Source: HdN1 sp964473645
Lineage (GTDB): Bacteria > Pseudomonadota > Gammaproteobacteria > Pseudomonadales > Ketobacteraceae
Length of the DNA stretch: 64,000 bases
Reading direction: 5' to 3'
Assembly (NCBI GenBank): GCA_964473645.1
Contig: CAYYPW010000012.1
Span: 1 to 64,000, forward strand
The notes beneath the pieces were generated by a model that saw only the letters and a list, made by a program, of their open reading frames with translations, was not told the DNA's origin and searched no databases. The translations under genes were made by a program, and so were the position numbers. This document shows, piece after piece, positions 18,901 to 26,112 of this stretch. The first letter of the stretch is position 1. Every line of letters starts with the position of its first letter.

Positions 18901-19325
18901 TTCGCGGTGCCAGCAGCGATCGCTGTATGGCGGTGTCTACGGGCAATGCGGTAAAAATGCTCGACACCACCCAGTGCACTAACGTCGCAACTCAGCGGTG
19001 GAGCATGGATCTTCGTGGTGCCCTGCACCCGCTGTCTGATCCTGCGCGTTGCCTGCAAGTAAGCTCGGACGGTGCAGTGATCGGTGATTGCGCGCCGGGA
19101 GCAGTGGGCCAAAGCTGGCGCGTGGAGGCCGACGGCACCCTGCGCAATAACGCCAGCAGTAAGTGTATGGATGTAGCCGACGGTGTCGATGTGATCACTT
19201 ACGGCTGCCATGCTGGTAGCAACCAGCGTTTCACTGGCGTAACCCGCAATGACAACGTGTTGTTCAGTAACTTACCGACTACTGCGCTACAGCGTCTGTT
19301 GCAGGTGGTGTCGCAGTTGAAATAG
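15984..19325 (+). CDS. Secreted M66-type (StcE-like) zinc metalloprotease with ricin-type lectin modules
   Basis: 1113 residues from ATG 15984, which gives a clean Sec signal (MHFPKKRMALLIAALVTYTN, cleavage after VNA); an in-frame ATG at 15915 adds 23 unsuited residues. Residues about 30-290 form two tandem ricin-B-like modules, with CLAV/CLSA and QRW, NQQW repeats. The catalytic domain has HELGHNYGLGHYPG at about 600: three zinc His and catalytic Glu in the extended HExxHxxGxxH motif, as in M66 mucinases such as StcE. A third ricin-like module lies at about 975-1090 (CMAV, TQRW, CLQV, CMDV). It probably binds glycans and cleaves mucin-like glycoproteins outside the cell. Confidence 0.9.
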   Translation: MHFPKKRMALLIAALVTYTNVNAATTSSSIDNTRLVSGHDSKLCLAVMGNFANTTVPVGVTTCDGSAATQRWRLSGGQLISQANAAYCLSASNLMNYGQLSMKRCGSAANQQWQYQSGVLVTGSYAIDLNRSNNSIILYSRHGGVNQQWRPPADIGTNPQAGGQMLTSGYNNQLCLTVKGNDLTSGMLPVGSAACDSNASQRWVRETDNRIKSQLNPAYCLTADALNNYGNVSIRRCASAANQQWQYDNQVLSINGYAVDLARESGAVIMYSKHGGNNQQWLGLSAGTSTENPAKYEVVNALGFYDLNAQGKPRTLRNDLQGTLAAQVQFAQSHTVDPAGNTARNMPSIVAEREALLLLMPSDSKAEFISVSVYSNGMLLGKLEMQHPNRLMASDYANGDNRTDVIYSRRAWSAVLPWNWVKPGLSLEFEANNGDHGELPSTAIEYAAPAELVLHSLRLGMLTNPPKSEGHRLLLAPEDATTDYFQTIPVARLVNAYYQDMQLDEVIVQNGRVYTSVSDDEGGTYDGDMREDVAKGQISTGINLANFGISSSDNDQNNPHLTARITIHHAAGNYRNGVQGHGLSGGNGIATLYDSEGNELSHELGHNYGLGHYPGSVGNDYFWSAHHADSGWGYIAHRQRMRANLDWTAKGDGAEINGVKTNITFKGIYSYNADAMSGGSVVSALSHYTHHTGYSALRIQQFLDKPIADLAYASGYKKWDRTQQKFVEYRPGSNYPVPQKIGVPVITLLGGYDPLNNRAVIYPAFRSNYGNVFDLDIGSVGSNDCALEVFFADGSRDIVKLAGKRYNSSIINQFQLNIEEARQPSQANLVCYRNGSRYPLAQLAIPTHLTSLKAPVIVGKAQRFKQLQAKELAAIKPKLLAQANNAAPVLDAQTALIVQSYAGDLSALDASAKAVAERYLALQRNLKVLQGWIAANAAALSQNQRVAIDALRQQLIAMSLNVNGLYPLAGSMIRGASSDRCMAVSTGNAVKMLDTTQCTNVATQRWSMDLRGALHPLSDPARCLQVSSDGAVIGDCAPGAVGQSWRVEADGTLRNNASSKCMDVADGVDVITYGCHAGSNQRFTGVTRNDNVLFSNLPTTALQRLLQVVSQLK

Positions 19326-19439
19326 CTGCGCCGCCCCGGTGGCTGGGTAACATCATGGCAGCCCACATTGTTGAGTACAACGTCGATGCGCCCATGATCA
19401 ATAGGGTTTGTGCCATGGTTTTCCCCACAAAAAATCCTA

Positions 19440-20258
19440 TCAGGAACGCGATGTGCGTTCCTGGTAGGCGCGTGTTATCTCGTTGACCACCGAAATGCGT
19501 TTCTGTGCGCCGGCAAGACGTTTGACGAATTCACCAATACGTTCAGGCAGCACATGTTCCACCGCGCCAATGGGCGTCAGCCAGCGTGGTAACGTGACCT
19601 CTTCGCGGCCATGCTTGCATGAGGCAACAATCTCGTTAGCGACCATTTCAGGGCTGCACTTGGGAATGCCACGAATATCCAGCCCTGCCGTCAGTTCGGT
19701 CTGCACCGCTGATGGCAAGAGGGTGGTAATGGTCACTTTGGTGCCCGCAATTTCGGAACGCACAGCACGCGACAAGCTGGCGACGCCAAATTTACTGGCG
19801 GTATACACCGCCGCGCCGGGGACGCTCATCTTTCCCGCCATCGACGAAATATTCACGATGTGTCCGTGATTTCGGGTGAGCATGTCTGGCAGCACGAGGC
19901 GCATCCCGGTAATCACGCCGCCCAGATTGATGGCGATTTCCCGATGCTGGCTTTCTAGACTTTGCTCGACAAACGGACCGGTACGCTGAATACCTGCGTT
20001 ATTGACCAGCAAGGATATTGGTCCGATTAGTTTGGCGGTATCAATAAAAGCGATGAAAGATGCAGGATCGGCGACATCGAGCTGGACCGCGACAGCGCTC
20101 TTTCCGATGCTTTTTGCAACCTCTGTCGCGACGTCAAGGTCGATATCACCGATAACGACACGTGCTCCTTTGGCTGCAAGTGCTTTGGCGGTAGCGGCGC
20201 CAATACCTCTGCCTCCACCTGTCACACATGCCACGGCATTGTTGAGCAAGATTGCCAT
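19440..20258 (-). CDS. Short-chain dehydrogenase/reductase
   Basis: 272 residues from ATG 20258. All classical SDR motifs are present: TGGGRGIG (nucleotide site, near residue 12), NNAG (about 86), catalytic Ser in ISSMAG and Y-T-A-S-K (about 150). A GDID acidic residue after beta-2 suggests NAD rather than NADP. The extended C-terminal half resembles SDRs acting on acyl or lipid substrates. The start codon lies one base from the stop of the gene at 20260 (TGACATG), so the two are translated as an operon controlled with the TetR gene across the operator at about 20980-21005. Confidence 0.88.
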   Translation of the reverse strand: MAILLNNAVACVTGGGRGIGAATAKALAAKGARVVIGDIDLDVATEVAKSIGKSAVAVQLDVADPASFIAFIDTAKLIGPISLLVNNAGIQRTGPFVEQSLESQHREIAINLGGVITGMRLVLPDMLTRNHGHIVNISSMAGKMSVPGAAVYTASKFGVASLSRAVRSEIAGTKVTITTLLPSAVQTELTAGLDIRGIPKCSPEMVANEIVASCKHGREEVTLPRWLTPIGAVEHVLPERIGEFVKRLAGAQKRISVVNEITRAYQERTSRS

Positions 20259-20259
20259 G

Positions 20260-20940
20260 TCACTTGCCTCCCAGCGGAAAGCGTAAGCCAAAATACCCGA
20301 CGACGCGCCAGTCGTGGGCGTTGCGTATCAGCGCACGCCCGAGATAAATGTTGGGAACGATTTCGACCAATTCGTCTCTTGTGCGTGGCAGCACGAGGGG
20401 ATTGGCATGAATGGGGGCATCGTATTTGATGGCGCGAACCTGGGCATGCGGCGGCAGCGGCGAGGGCTCAATGGCATGGAAAAAATGAAAGCCGGTCAGT
20501 TCGCCGTTGATGGTCGTAAATGGGTAACGGGGCATGACAAGCATTGCCGCTATGCGGGTTCCGGGCGTCAAGCGGTTGTATCCGGTGCCGTCCTGCTTGA
20601 AGGTTTTTCCGGTCCATCCAATACCGCCCAACCGTTGGCCCAGTCTTACCAGGCGATCCATGGCCGTGAGCCAGGGCGCGCCATAGAGATTCATGACGAT
20701 CCCCTCGCAGTCGCCGGCGGGAGCCTCGGGGGCGGTGCCCTGGCCAAACAGCCATGACAGACGATGGTGCTCCGAGGGCTTTTGCAGTTCACGTAGCCAG
20801 TCCCATGCCATTTGCTTGGCTTGCCCCGGGTGCTTTGCCGCTAGCGCTTGCAAGTGCAGCAGGCGTTCGGTGTCGGATTCGGGGCGGGCTACGTTGGAAC
20901 GAATTTCCTTCGCAGAAACAACAGATTGGGCAGTGCTCAC
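20260..20940 (-). CDS. Conserved-looking protein of unknown function, first gene of the SDR operon
   Basis: 226 residues. The frame is open to 21279, but that extension overlaps the TetR gene and promoter; GTG 20940 has the ribosome site AAGGAG at the right distance and is preferred. The N-terminal 75 residues are helical and charged; the C-terminal part has a run of beta motifs with GYNRLTPGTRIAAMLVMPRY and ends KYDAPIHANPLVLPRTRDEL ... NIYLGRALIR. I recognise no family. A lipid- or ligand-binding role could fit the pairing with an SDR and a TetR repressor, but this is inference. Confidence 0.7.
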   Translation of the reverse strand: MSTAQSVVSAKEIRSNVARPESDTERLLHLQALAAKHPGQAKQMAWDWLRELQKPSEHHRLSWLFGQGTAPEAPAGDCEGIVMNLYGAPWLTAMDRLVRLGQRLGGIGWTGKTFKQDGTGYNRLTPGTRIAAMLVMPRYPFTTINGELTGFHFFHAIEPSPLPPHAQVRAIKYDAPIHANPLVLPRTRDELVEIVPNIYLGRALIRNAHDWRVVGYFGLRFPLGGK

Positions 20941-20978
20941 AGGCGTTCTCCTTAGGGTGACAGCATCGCATTTATTGA

Positions 20979-21005
20979 TTTCTGGTACAGACCAGTACCA
21001 AGAAT
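20979..21005. promoter_or_regulatory. Palindromic operator candidate for the TetR regulator
   Basis: TTCTGGTAC and GTACCAAGAA face each other around a six-base centre (AGACCA). The arms pair at nearly every position, and the site sits between the divergent starts at 20940 and 21097, as TetR operators do. It would allow one protein to repress both transcripts. Confidence 0.65.
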
Positions 21006-21096
21006 ATGGGCGGAATGACTTTGGAGTCAAGCCCGGGTTGCAAGCCCGCTTGCAAATCGATACTCTCGCCGCACTTGCTGCCATTGGGGTGTTGTC

Positions 21097-21765
21097 ATGC
21101 CACAACCCGTGAGACCGTTTTTGGGTGAATCCGCCGAAAGCCGAATCAAGGCTCGTCGACGTCTGCTGCTTGACCGGGCATTTGTATTGATGGCCACTAA
21201 CCTGTGGCGTGACTGTTCCATAGCGCAATTGTGTCGCGACGTTGAGCTCAACAAACGCTATTTTTACGAAAGCTTTCAAAGTCTCGATGAGCTTGAGAAC
21301 GCCGTGGTCGATGATCTGACTGCGGCATTACTCAATACGGGATGGCAAACGGTAGCCGAAGCGCAGCAGCTCAACATGGATACGCCAGCACTAGCGCGTC
21401 ATGTGCTCAAAGCGTGTATCTCGTGGTTGGTGGAAGATACGAGCCGGGCAACAGTCTTGTTCGGAAAAATCAGTGATAATCCGCGCGCCAAAATGCATCG
21501 GGATCAAGTCATCGGGCAGTTGGCGCAGGCCTTGTCGAGTTTTGCACTTGTCTACCACCACCCCCGCCAGCCTCAAATAGAACTGACGCCCAAGCATCAT
21601 GCGCTGGCAAAACTAGGCTCGGCGTTATTGATCGGTGGCACCATCGAAAGCATTCTGACCTGGGTCAACGGTGGTATTGCCTTGTCGCTCGATGACCTTA
21701 CCGACTATATCGCGCGCTTCTGGGTAGCGTTGGGGGAATCGGCAGTCACGATCGCTGTTAGTTGA
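21097..21765 (+). CDS. TetR-family transcriptional regulator
   Basis: 222 residues. The N-terminal 65 residues fit the TetR helix-turn-helix: R-R-x-L-L-L-D-R-A-F start of helix 1, then CSIAQLCRDVELNKRYFYESF, the conserved recognition helix with its Y-F-Y-E-S-F end. The C-terminal helical ligand domain is diverged, as usual. It is transcribed away from the unknown protein and SDR at 20260-20940 and presumably controls them and itself through the palindrome at 20979-21005. The ligand is unknown; a fatty-acid or hydrophobic compound would suit an SDR. Confidence 0.88.
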   Translation: MPQPVRPFLGESAESRIKARRRLLLDRAFVLMATNLWRDCSIAQLCRDVELNKRYFYESFQSLDELENAVVDDLTAALLNTGWQTVAEAQQLNMDTPALARHVLKACISWLVEDTSRATVLFGKISDNPRAKMHRDQVIGQLAQALSSFALVYHHPRQPQIELTPKHHALAKLGSALLIGGTIESILTWVNGGIALSLDDLTDYIARFWVALGESAVTIAVS

Positions 21766-21844
21766 TCACCGTACCGGTGATTAGTCTGGTGGTGTTGGTG
21801 CAAGCGCGAGTTGTTGCGTGCTGATGATTTTTTTCATGCCGATT

Positions 21845-22621
21845 TTAACTGGCGCGCAGGATTGTATATTGTTTTTTTAGCAGGCTGGCTGCCCAGAGCA
21901 TTGCGGTGATCATGAGGATGCTTCCTATCGCGAAACAGGACGTGGCGATGCCGGGCGCGTGTTCGACCAGCGACAACATGGTCAGTAAATTCCCCCAGTC
22001 GTGGGATTCTTCGCCACGCCCGCCCACTAAAGGCAGCGTTCTATATTTTGCATCGGCAATATAAGGTGCAAGATCCACAAAGCTTTGGCCGCACCACCAC
22101 AATGTGACGCTGGCTGCAAAGGTATCTCGCTGATGAAAAACAAAACCCAGCATCAAACCCAAGGGCAATAAGAGTTGAAACAAACTCCCACCGGCGATGC
22201 TTAGAAAGGTGCCAAAAGGTGCAAAAAAGACGTGCCCAAACTCATGAAAGGGCAGATTAATATTGTGCATGAATGAGCTGCCCACTACCTCCCAGTCCAC
22301 GCCGGCCTGTATGAAATAAATCCCCCACAAACTCAATGCCACAGCCAGGCAGGCACGCCCCCAAAACGCAACCGGTTCTATTGGCGTGTGTACATAATTA
22401 AACGCATTAAAAACCCACTGACGAAAGGTTTCGTCGGTGTCATTGTGATAGGTGATCTGACTGGCGGTCGCCTCCACAGGCGCATTCTGGGGTAATACAT
22501 CCTGATGCTTTGCCCGCCATTTGCTGTAGGAAATTCCACAGGCGGGACAAAGATCCGGGTGCACCGTTGCATCCTTCGGTAGGCGTTGATGTTGGCATTT
22601 AGGACAGGTCATCGAGTTCAC
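21845..22621 (-). CDS. Zinc-ribbon membrane protein with M50-like HExGH motif
   Basis: 258 residues from GTG 22621, or 255 from ATG 22612. The N-terminus is a short zinc ribbon (CPKCQ ... CPACG, residues 6-30). Four or five hydrophobic segments follow. The second contains LPFHEFGHVFF, the HExxH metal site of membrane-embedded M50/site-2 proteases. Family members have a second metal Asp late in the chain, here possibly in FVDLAPY. So it may be an intramembrane metalloprotease or an inactive relative; the substrate is unknown. Confidence 0.7.
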   Translation of the reverse strand: MNSMTCPKCQHQRLPKDATVHPDLCPACGISYSKWRAKHQDVLPQNAPVEATASQITYHNDTDETFRQWVFNAFNYVHTPIEPVAFWGRACLAVALSLWGIYFIQAGVDWEVVGSSFMHNINLPFHEFGHVFFAPFGTFLSIAGGSLFQLLLPLGLMLGFVFHQRDTFAASVTLWWCGQSFVDLAPYIADAKYRTLPLVGGRGEESHDWGNLLTMLSLVEHAPGIATSCFAIGSILMITAMLWAASLLKKQYTILRAS

Positions 22622-22810
22622 GGATGGCTTTCTTCACAGAAACGAGCGTATTTCTGTAGTTTAGCTGAGCGCTAGCCAGTCTGATGGAAAAGCCAATCAA
22701 AGCCCATTGCGTGGATGGACCTCTTTATATCAATAAACCTTCGGCTTTTAACGCACGTCGCACTGTCATTCCAGTATTGCAGTGTTTCTCAGAATGAATG
22801 CGATCTTGGC

Positions 22811-23245
22811 TCAATTCAGGGTAAATTTCGGAATTTGCTCATTTTTCTTGACCATTATATCAGCCGCAGCACTGATTCTTGGGTTATCCAGGCGCGAACG
22901 CACTTCCTGATATGCCTGCATAAAAAGTACTGCCGATGTCGTCATTTTTCTCTTCACATCATTAAAATATTCCGGGTCCCCCTTCAGATCTATCCTGGAA
23001 GGCGGTTGAGTCAACGACTTCGAATCAACAATGAGTTTTTCCAAGGCTTGATTGTATTGCTCGATGGCAGCAGCAATATCGTCATCCGTCTTGGCCGTTT
23101 TAATTTGTTGGGCAAACGCTTCCATGGAAGCCATGGAAAACGCCAACGATTGACGCGCCCTAGTAACGTCTTCACTAAATGGCGATGGTTGCTCTTTGCA
23201 TGCCAGCAAAACGAATGTCAAAATGAAGGCGACAAAAAACTTCAC
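22811..23245 (-). CDS. Small lipoprotein, helical
   Basis: 144 residues from GTG 23245 with the ribosome site GAGGAGA. A lipoprotein signal ends in LLAC at residue 16. The mature part is helical and charged (many Ala, Lys, Asp), with likely coiled-coil stretches, and no known domain is visible. It is separated from the upstream lipoprotein gene by a good terminator, so it is likely a monocistronic gene. Confidence 0.7.
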   Translation of the reverse strand: MKFFVAFILTFVLLACKEQPSPFSEDVTRARQSLAFSMASMEAFAQQIKTAKTDDDIAAAIEQYNQALEKLIVDSKSLTQPPSRIDLKGDPEYFNDVKRKMTTSAVLFMQAYQEVRSRLDNPRISAAADIMVKKNEQIPKFTLN

Positions 23246-23294
23246 CAGGGTATCTCCTCAAACGGAACTAAATATTTCATGTATTACACTATAA

Positions 23295-23325
23295 AAAACC
23301 GGCGCTGGTGAGTGGCGCCGGTTTT
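23295..23325 (-). terminator. Rho-independent terminator (works in both directions)
   Basis: AAAACCGGCGC (23295-23305) pairs perfectly with GCGCCGGTTTT (23315-23325), loop nine bases, with A/T flanks on both sides. Forty-odd bases after the stop of the lipoprotein gene at 23367. Confidence 0.85.
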
Positions 23326-23366
23326 AAGCGTCCACGGTAACGCTACTGCTCACGATCATATGCCCT

Positions 23367-24041
23367 TCATGCGCCTGGGGTGGCGGCAACAAGCGCCGGA
23401 GGATTATCGCAGGGATAAGGCTCAACCAGGTCAGGAATGAAGTACGCAAATGGAATTCGAGCTGTCGCGATTTCCACCCACATTATGCCCAGATAAGTGG
23501 ACTGGTTCAGTTCTGAAGCCCAGTTGGCCAAGCGAATCTCGTCGTGTATAAATGCGAGTGCTGGCGTGGGCTCATAATCAATAACGATCGTTGGGTTCCC
23601 ATCGCCAATCCAGGCATCATTGGAATAGTAAACGTTTGCGCGTCCACCACCTGGAATATTCTCTATCCATTTAAAGAGGCCTTTGACTCGATTATCCAAC
23701 CAGAAAGATCCGCCTTGTTCTGGATTACACTCCACGTTCGTGTCGATATTGAACACTTTGCCGGCCCAGATAACATCATAGGCAATGTTTTGTTGGGTCT
23801 TAGACCATCCAGGACCAGGACCTGCCCACACGAATAGTCCTGCTTTTCCTTCTGACCGGCCAACAGGAATAGGCCCAGGCGCACCTTCGAGAGAACCTAG
23901 GCGAATGAACTCTGCCATTAATTCGTCATCGGTCATTTCGCCTAAAGCTAAGGCCGTTTCGCTCCACTTCACGTTTCCACCACAGGCACTCAACACCGCC
24001 ACTAGCGGTAGAACGCTTAGCATTTTTAAATAATTATTCAT
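23367..24041 (-). CDS. Lipoprotein of unknown function
   Basis: 224 residues from ATG 24041; the frame is open further upstream but the lipoprotein signal (NNYLKMLSVLPLVAVLSACG, lipobox LSAC) fixes this start. The mature part is aromatic and Pro/Gly rich: GLFVWAGPGPGW near residue 65, several Asn/Asp-rich turns and two Cys that may form a disulfide. No recognised family. Probably an outer-membrane-anchored globular protein. Confidence 0.7.
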   Translation of the reverse strand: MNNYLKMLSVLPLVAVLSACGGNVKWSETALALGEMTDDELMAEFIRLGSLEGAPGPIPVGRSEGKAGLFVWAGPGPGWSKTQQNIAYDVIWAGKVFNIDTNVECNPEQGGSFWLDNRVKGLFKWIENIPGGGRANVYYSNDAWIGDGNPTIVIDYEPTPALAFIHDEIRLANWASELNQSTYLGIMWVEIATARIPFAYFIPDLVEPYPCDNPPALVAATPGA

Positions 24042-24573
24042 CTTTTCGTTGCTCCGAAAATAAAAAAGGAAAACATAAATAACAAGCCCCGCCGAGATAG
24101 TAACAAGCACTGTCAGTGACGAAGCCCTCCGCAGGAGGGGGAAGGTAGCATTCGATCGAAAAGTGAAAAGTAGGACGGCAGCAATGAGGCGGGCGCCACG
24201 ACGCGGCTCAGTGAGCGCGTTGTGGTGTGCTCACATCAGGCATTTTGTTTTGGGTGAGATCGTAAAAGATAGTGTGAGGGGCGGCAGATTTACGCATCGG
24301 GCCCGACGTAAAAAGTGAAGTCAAGTCGTCTTGGTTTGACCGGACGCCACGTATAGCGCCGGATGCAACCAAGGGGTGCCAATGCTTGTAAATTGGGCGC
24401 ATTCACTGCATCTTGTACAAACGTGCAATTTTGTATCGTTATGTTACGGAAAATGCAGGTTAACACCGAAATATTATATGTTTCATCCCACTGGCAGACC
24501 CCAACGTCAGGGATCGACGCACCTCTACAACGGGCTCGGCGGTCCGCGACAAAGCACTGTGGAAGCTAATCTG
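24042..24573. repeat. Intergenic region with recurrent motifs
   Basis: About 530 bases. GCCACGACGCGGCTCAG (24191-24207) repeats 2608-2624. GTGTGCTCACATCAGGC at 24228-24244 and GGGTGAGATCGTAAAA at 24252-24267 repeat 8112-8154. GGGCCCGACGT (24299-24309) is a variant of the GGCCGGACGT motif. No gene is recognised; an open extension of the protease frame (24376-24573) has no signal-like features and is rejected as coding. Confidence 0.45.
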
Positions 24574-26031
24574 ATGCTCACCCCTTATCCTCTCTATCGT
24601 CATTTAATCCCGTGTCTGTCGATGGTCGTATTGGCTTTGGTGTTGGTAGGGTGTGGTGCCAGTTTCGATCCCACCAAACCGCGCGCCTCTGGCGATCGCC
24701 ATGTCAAGTTGACCGTCAACCGCGAGCCGCACTGGATTGCAGGTATTGCCATCGATTCGCTGGCCCGGCGAATTCTGGGATTGAATTGGAATGTCCAGCA
24801 ATTCAAGGATCGCCCCAACGAATTTGAAATCTGGCCGGTGCCCTCGCTGAAAGTGTCTGACGCTCGCCTTTATCAGGTCGCGAAAATGTTCGCGACCGAC
24901 CCGTGGGTGGTCGAGGCACAGCCCCACTATGACAACCCGGAATTCGTTCCGGTTGATGACCACGACGGCACCTTGCCTCACGACGATCCCCAGTGGTATA
25001 TGGGCCCGCTGGGGATTAATGCCTATGAAGCCTGGGAGATGTTTCGCGTCATCGGCAAACGACCGGGGGAGGGGGTGCTGGTGGCGCAACCCGACACCGG
25101 GTATTTTGATCACCCCGAACTGTATCGCGCCGACGGCAGCACTCAGTTACGCCTGGATTTGCAGCGGAATTTTTTTGACATCGATAAGCCCAATGACGCC
25201 CACGATTATTGCAATACCTGGTGCGGGCTTACGCTGAATAAAACCTACAAACTGGCCTATGCCGGTCACGGCACCACCACCGCGTCGATGATCATCAGTC
25301 CCTCCGAAAAGCATCCAGACACGGTGGGCGTTTATAACGCTGAAGGTGCAGCGCCCTACGCAGACCTGATTCCCTTACGAATTTCCAGCACGGTACTGCT
25401 TAATCCCCGCACGGTGAGCAATATGGCCAAAGCTATACGTTATGGTGTCAGCCAAGGGGCGAAAGTGGTATCGATTTCCATGGGGGGATTTTTTGACGAT
25501 ACCGAGGAGATTACCAGCGCAGTACGCGATGCGCATCAGCAAGGCGTGATCATCGTGGCGGCAGCAGGTAATGGGCCATGGGGCGTGGGCCTGCCGCTGC
25601 TTTACCCTGTATCGAAACCAGCCTCCTACCCTGAAGTGGTCGCCGTGTGCGGTTCCAATGCAGAGGAAAAACCCTGGCGGGACAGCTCCAATGGTGCCGA
25701 GGCCGATGTCTGTGCACCCGCGGAAAACATTCGACGTGCCCGCGCCGGCTGGATCAATCTGACCGAACATGTCCAAGACACCGATCAAAGTGAAGGAACC
25801 TCGATGTCAGCCGCCCTCGCGGCAAGTGTGGCGGCGCTTTGGGTCAGTTATCACGGCTGGGATAAGCTGCTCGCCCACTACCAGAACGATGCCGTGAAAA
25901 TTCCGCAAGCATTTCACAAGATCATTGCCACAACCGGGCACCGCCGTCCTGACGACTGGAATACGTCACGCTATGGTGCAGGCCTTCTGGATGCGGCCAG
26001 GGTGTTACGTGCACCGCTTCCAGCGCTTTAA
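24574..26031 (+). CDS. Subtilisin-family (S8) serine protease lipoprotein
   Basis: 485 residues from ATG 24574, chosen for the lipoprotein signal (MLTPYPLYRHLIPCLSMVVL, then LVGC lipobox). After a propeptide-like region of about 120 residues the S8 triad follows in order: Asp in AQPDTG (about 173), His in YAGHGTTTA (about 231), Ser in SEGTSMSAALAAS (about 410); the oxyanion Asn is in AAAGNGPWG (about 333). Two Cys (NTWCG, AVCGS) might form a disulfide. Probably tethered to the outer membrane facing outward. A calcineurin-like phosphoesterase gene follows after 81 bases on the same strand and may be co-transcribed. Confidence 0.92.
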   Translation: MLTPYPLYRHLIPCLSMVVLALVLVGCGASFDPTKPRASGDRHVKLTVNREPHWIAGIAIDSLARRILGLNWNVQQFKDRPNEFEIWPVPSLKVSDARLYQVAKMFATDPWVVEAQPHYDNPEFVPVDDHDGTLPHDDPQWYMGPLGINAYEAWEMFRVIGKRPGEGVLVAQPDTGYFDHPELYRADGSTQLRLDLQRNFFDIDKPNDAHDYCNTWCGLTLNKTYKLAYAGHGTTTASMIISPSEKHPDTVGVYNAEGAAPYADLIPLRISSTVLLNPRTVSNMAKAIRYGVSQGAKVVSISMGGFFDDTEEITSAVRDAHQQGVIIVAAAGNGPWGVGLPLLYPVSKPASYPEVVAVCGSNAEEKPWRDSSNGAEADVCAPAENIRRARAGWINLTEHVQDTDQSEGTSMSAALAASVAALWVSYHGWDKLLAHYQNDAVKIPQAFHKIIATTGHRRPDDWNTSRYGAGLLDAARVLRAPLPAL

Positions 26032-26112
26032 CCTGCGCGGATGCAAGAAATAAAAACAACATAATAAAAAAGCCTAATAAAAACCACGCAATAAAAACAG
26101 GAGATCATTTCG

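Noticed and set aside
24376..24573. Extension of the subtilisin frame
   Set aside because: Only ATG 24574 starts a lipoprotein signal; upstream sequence is repeat-rich and not signal-like.
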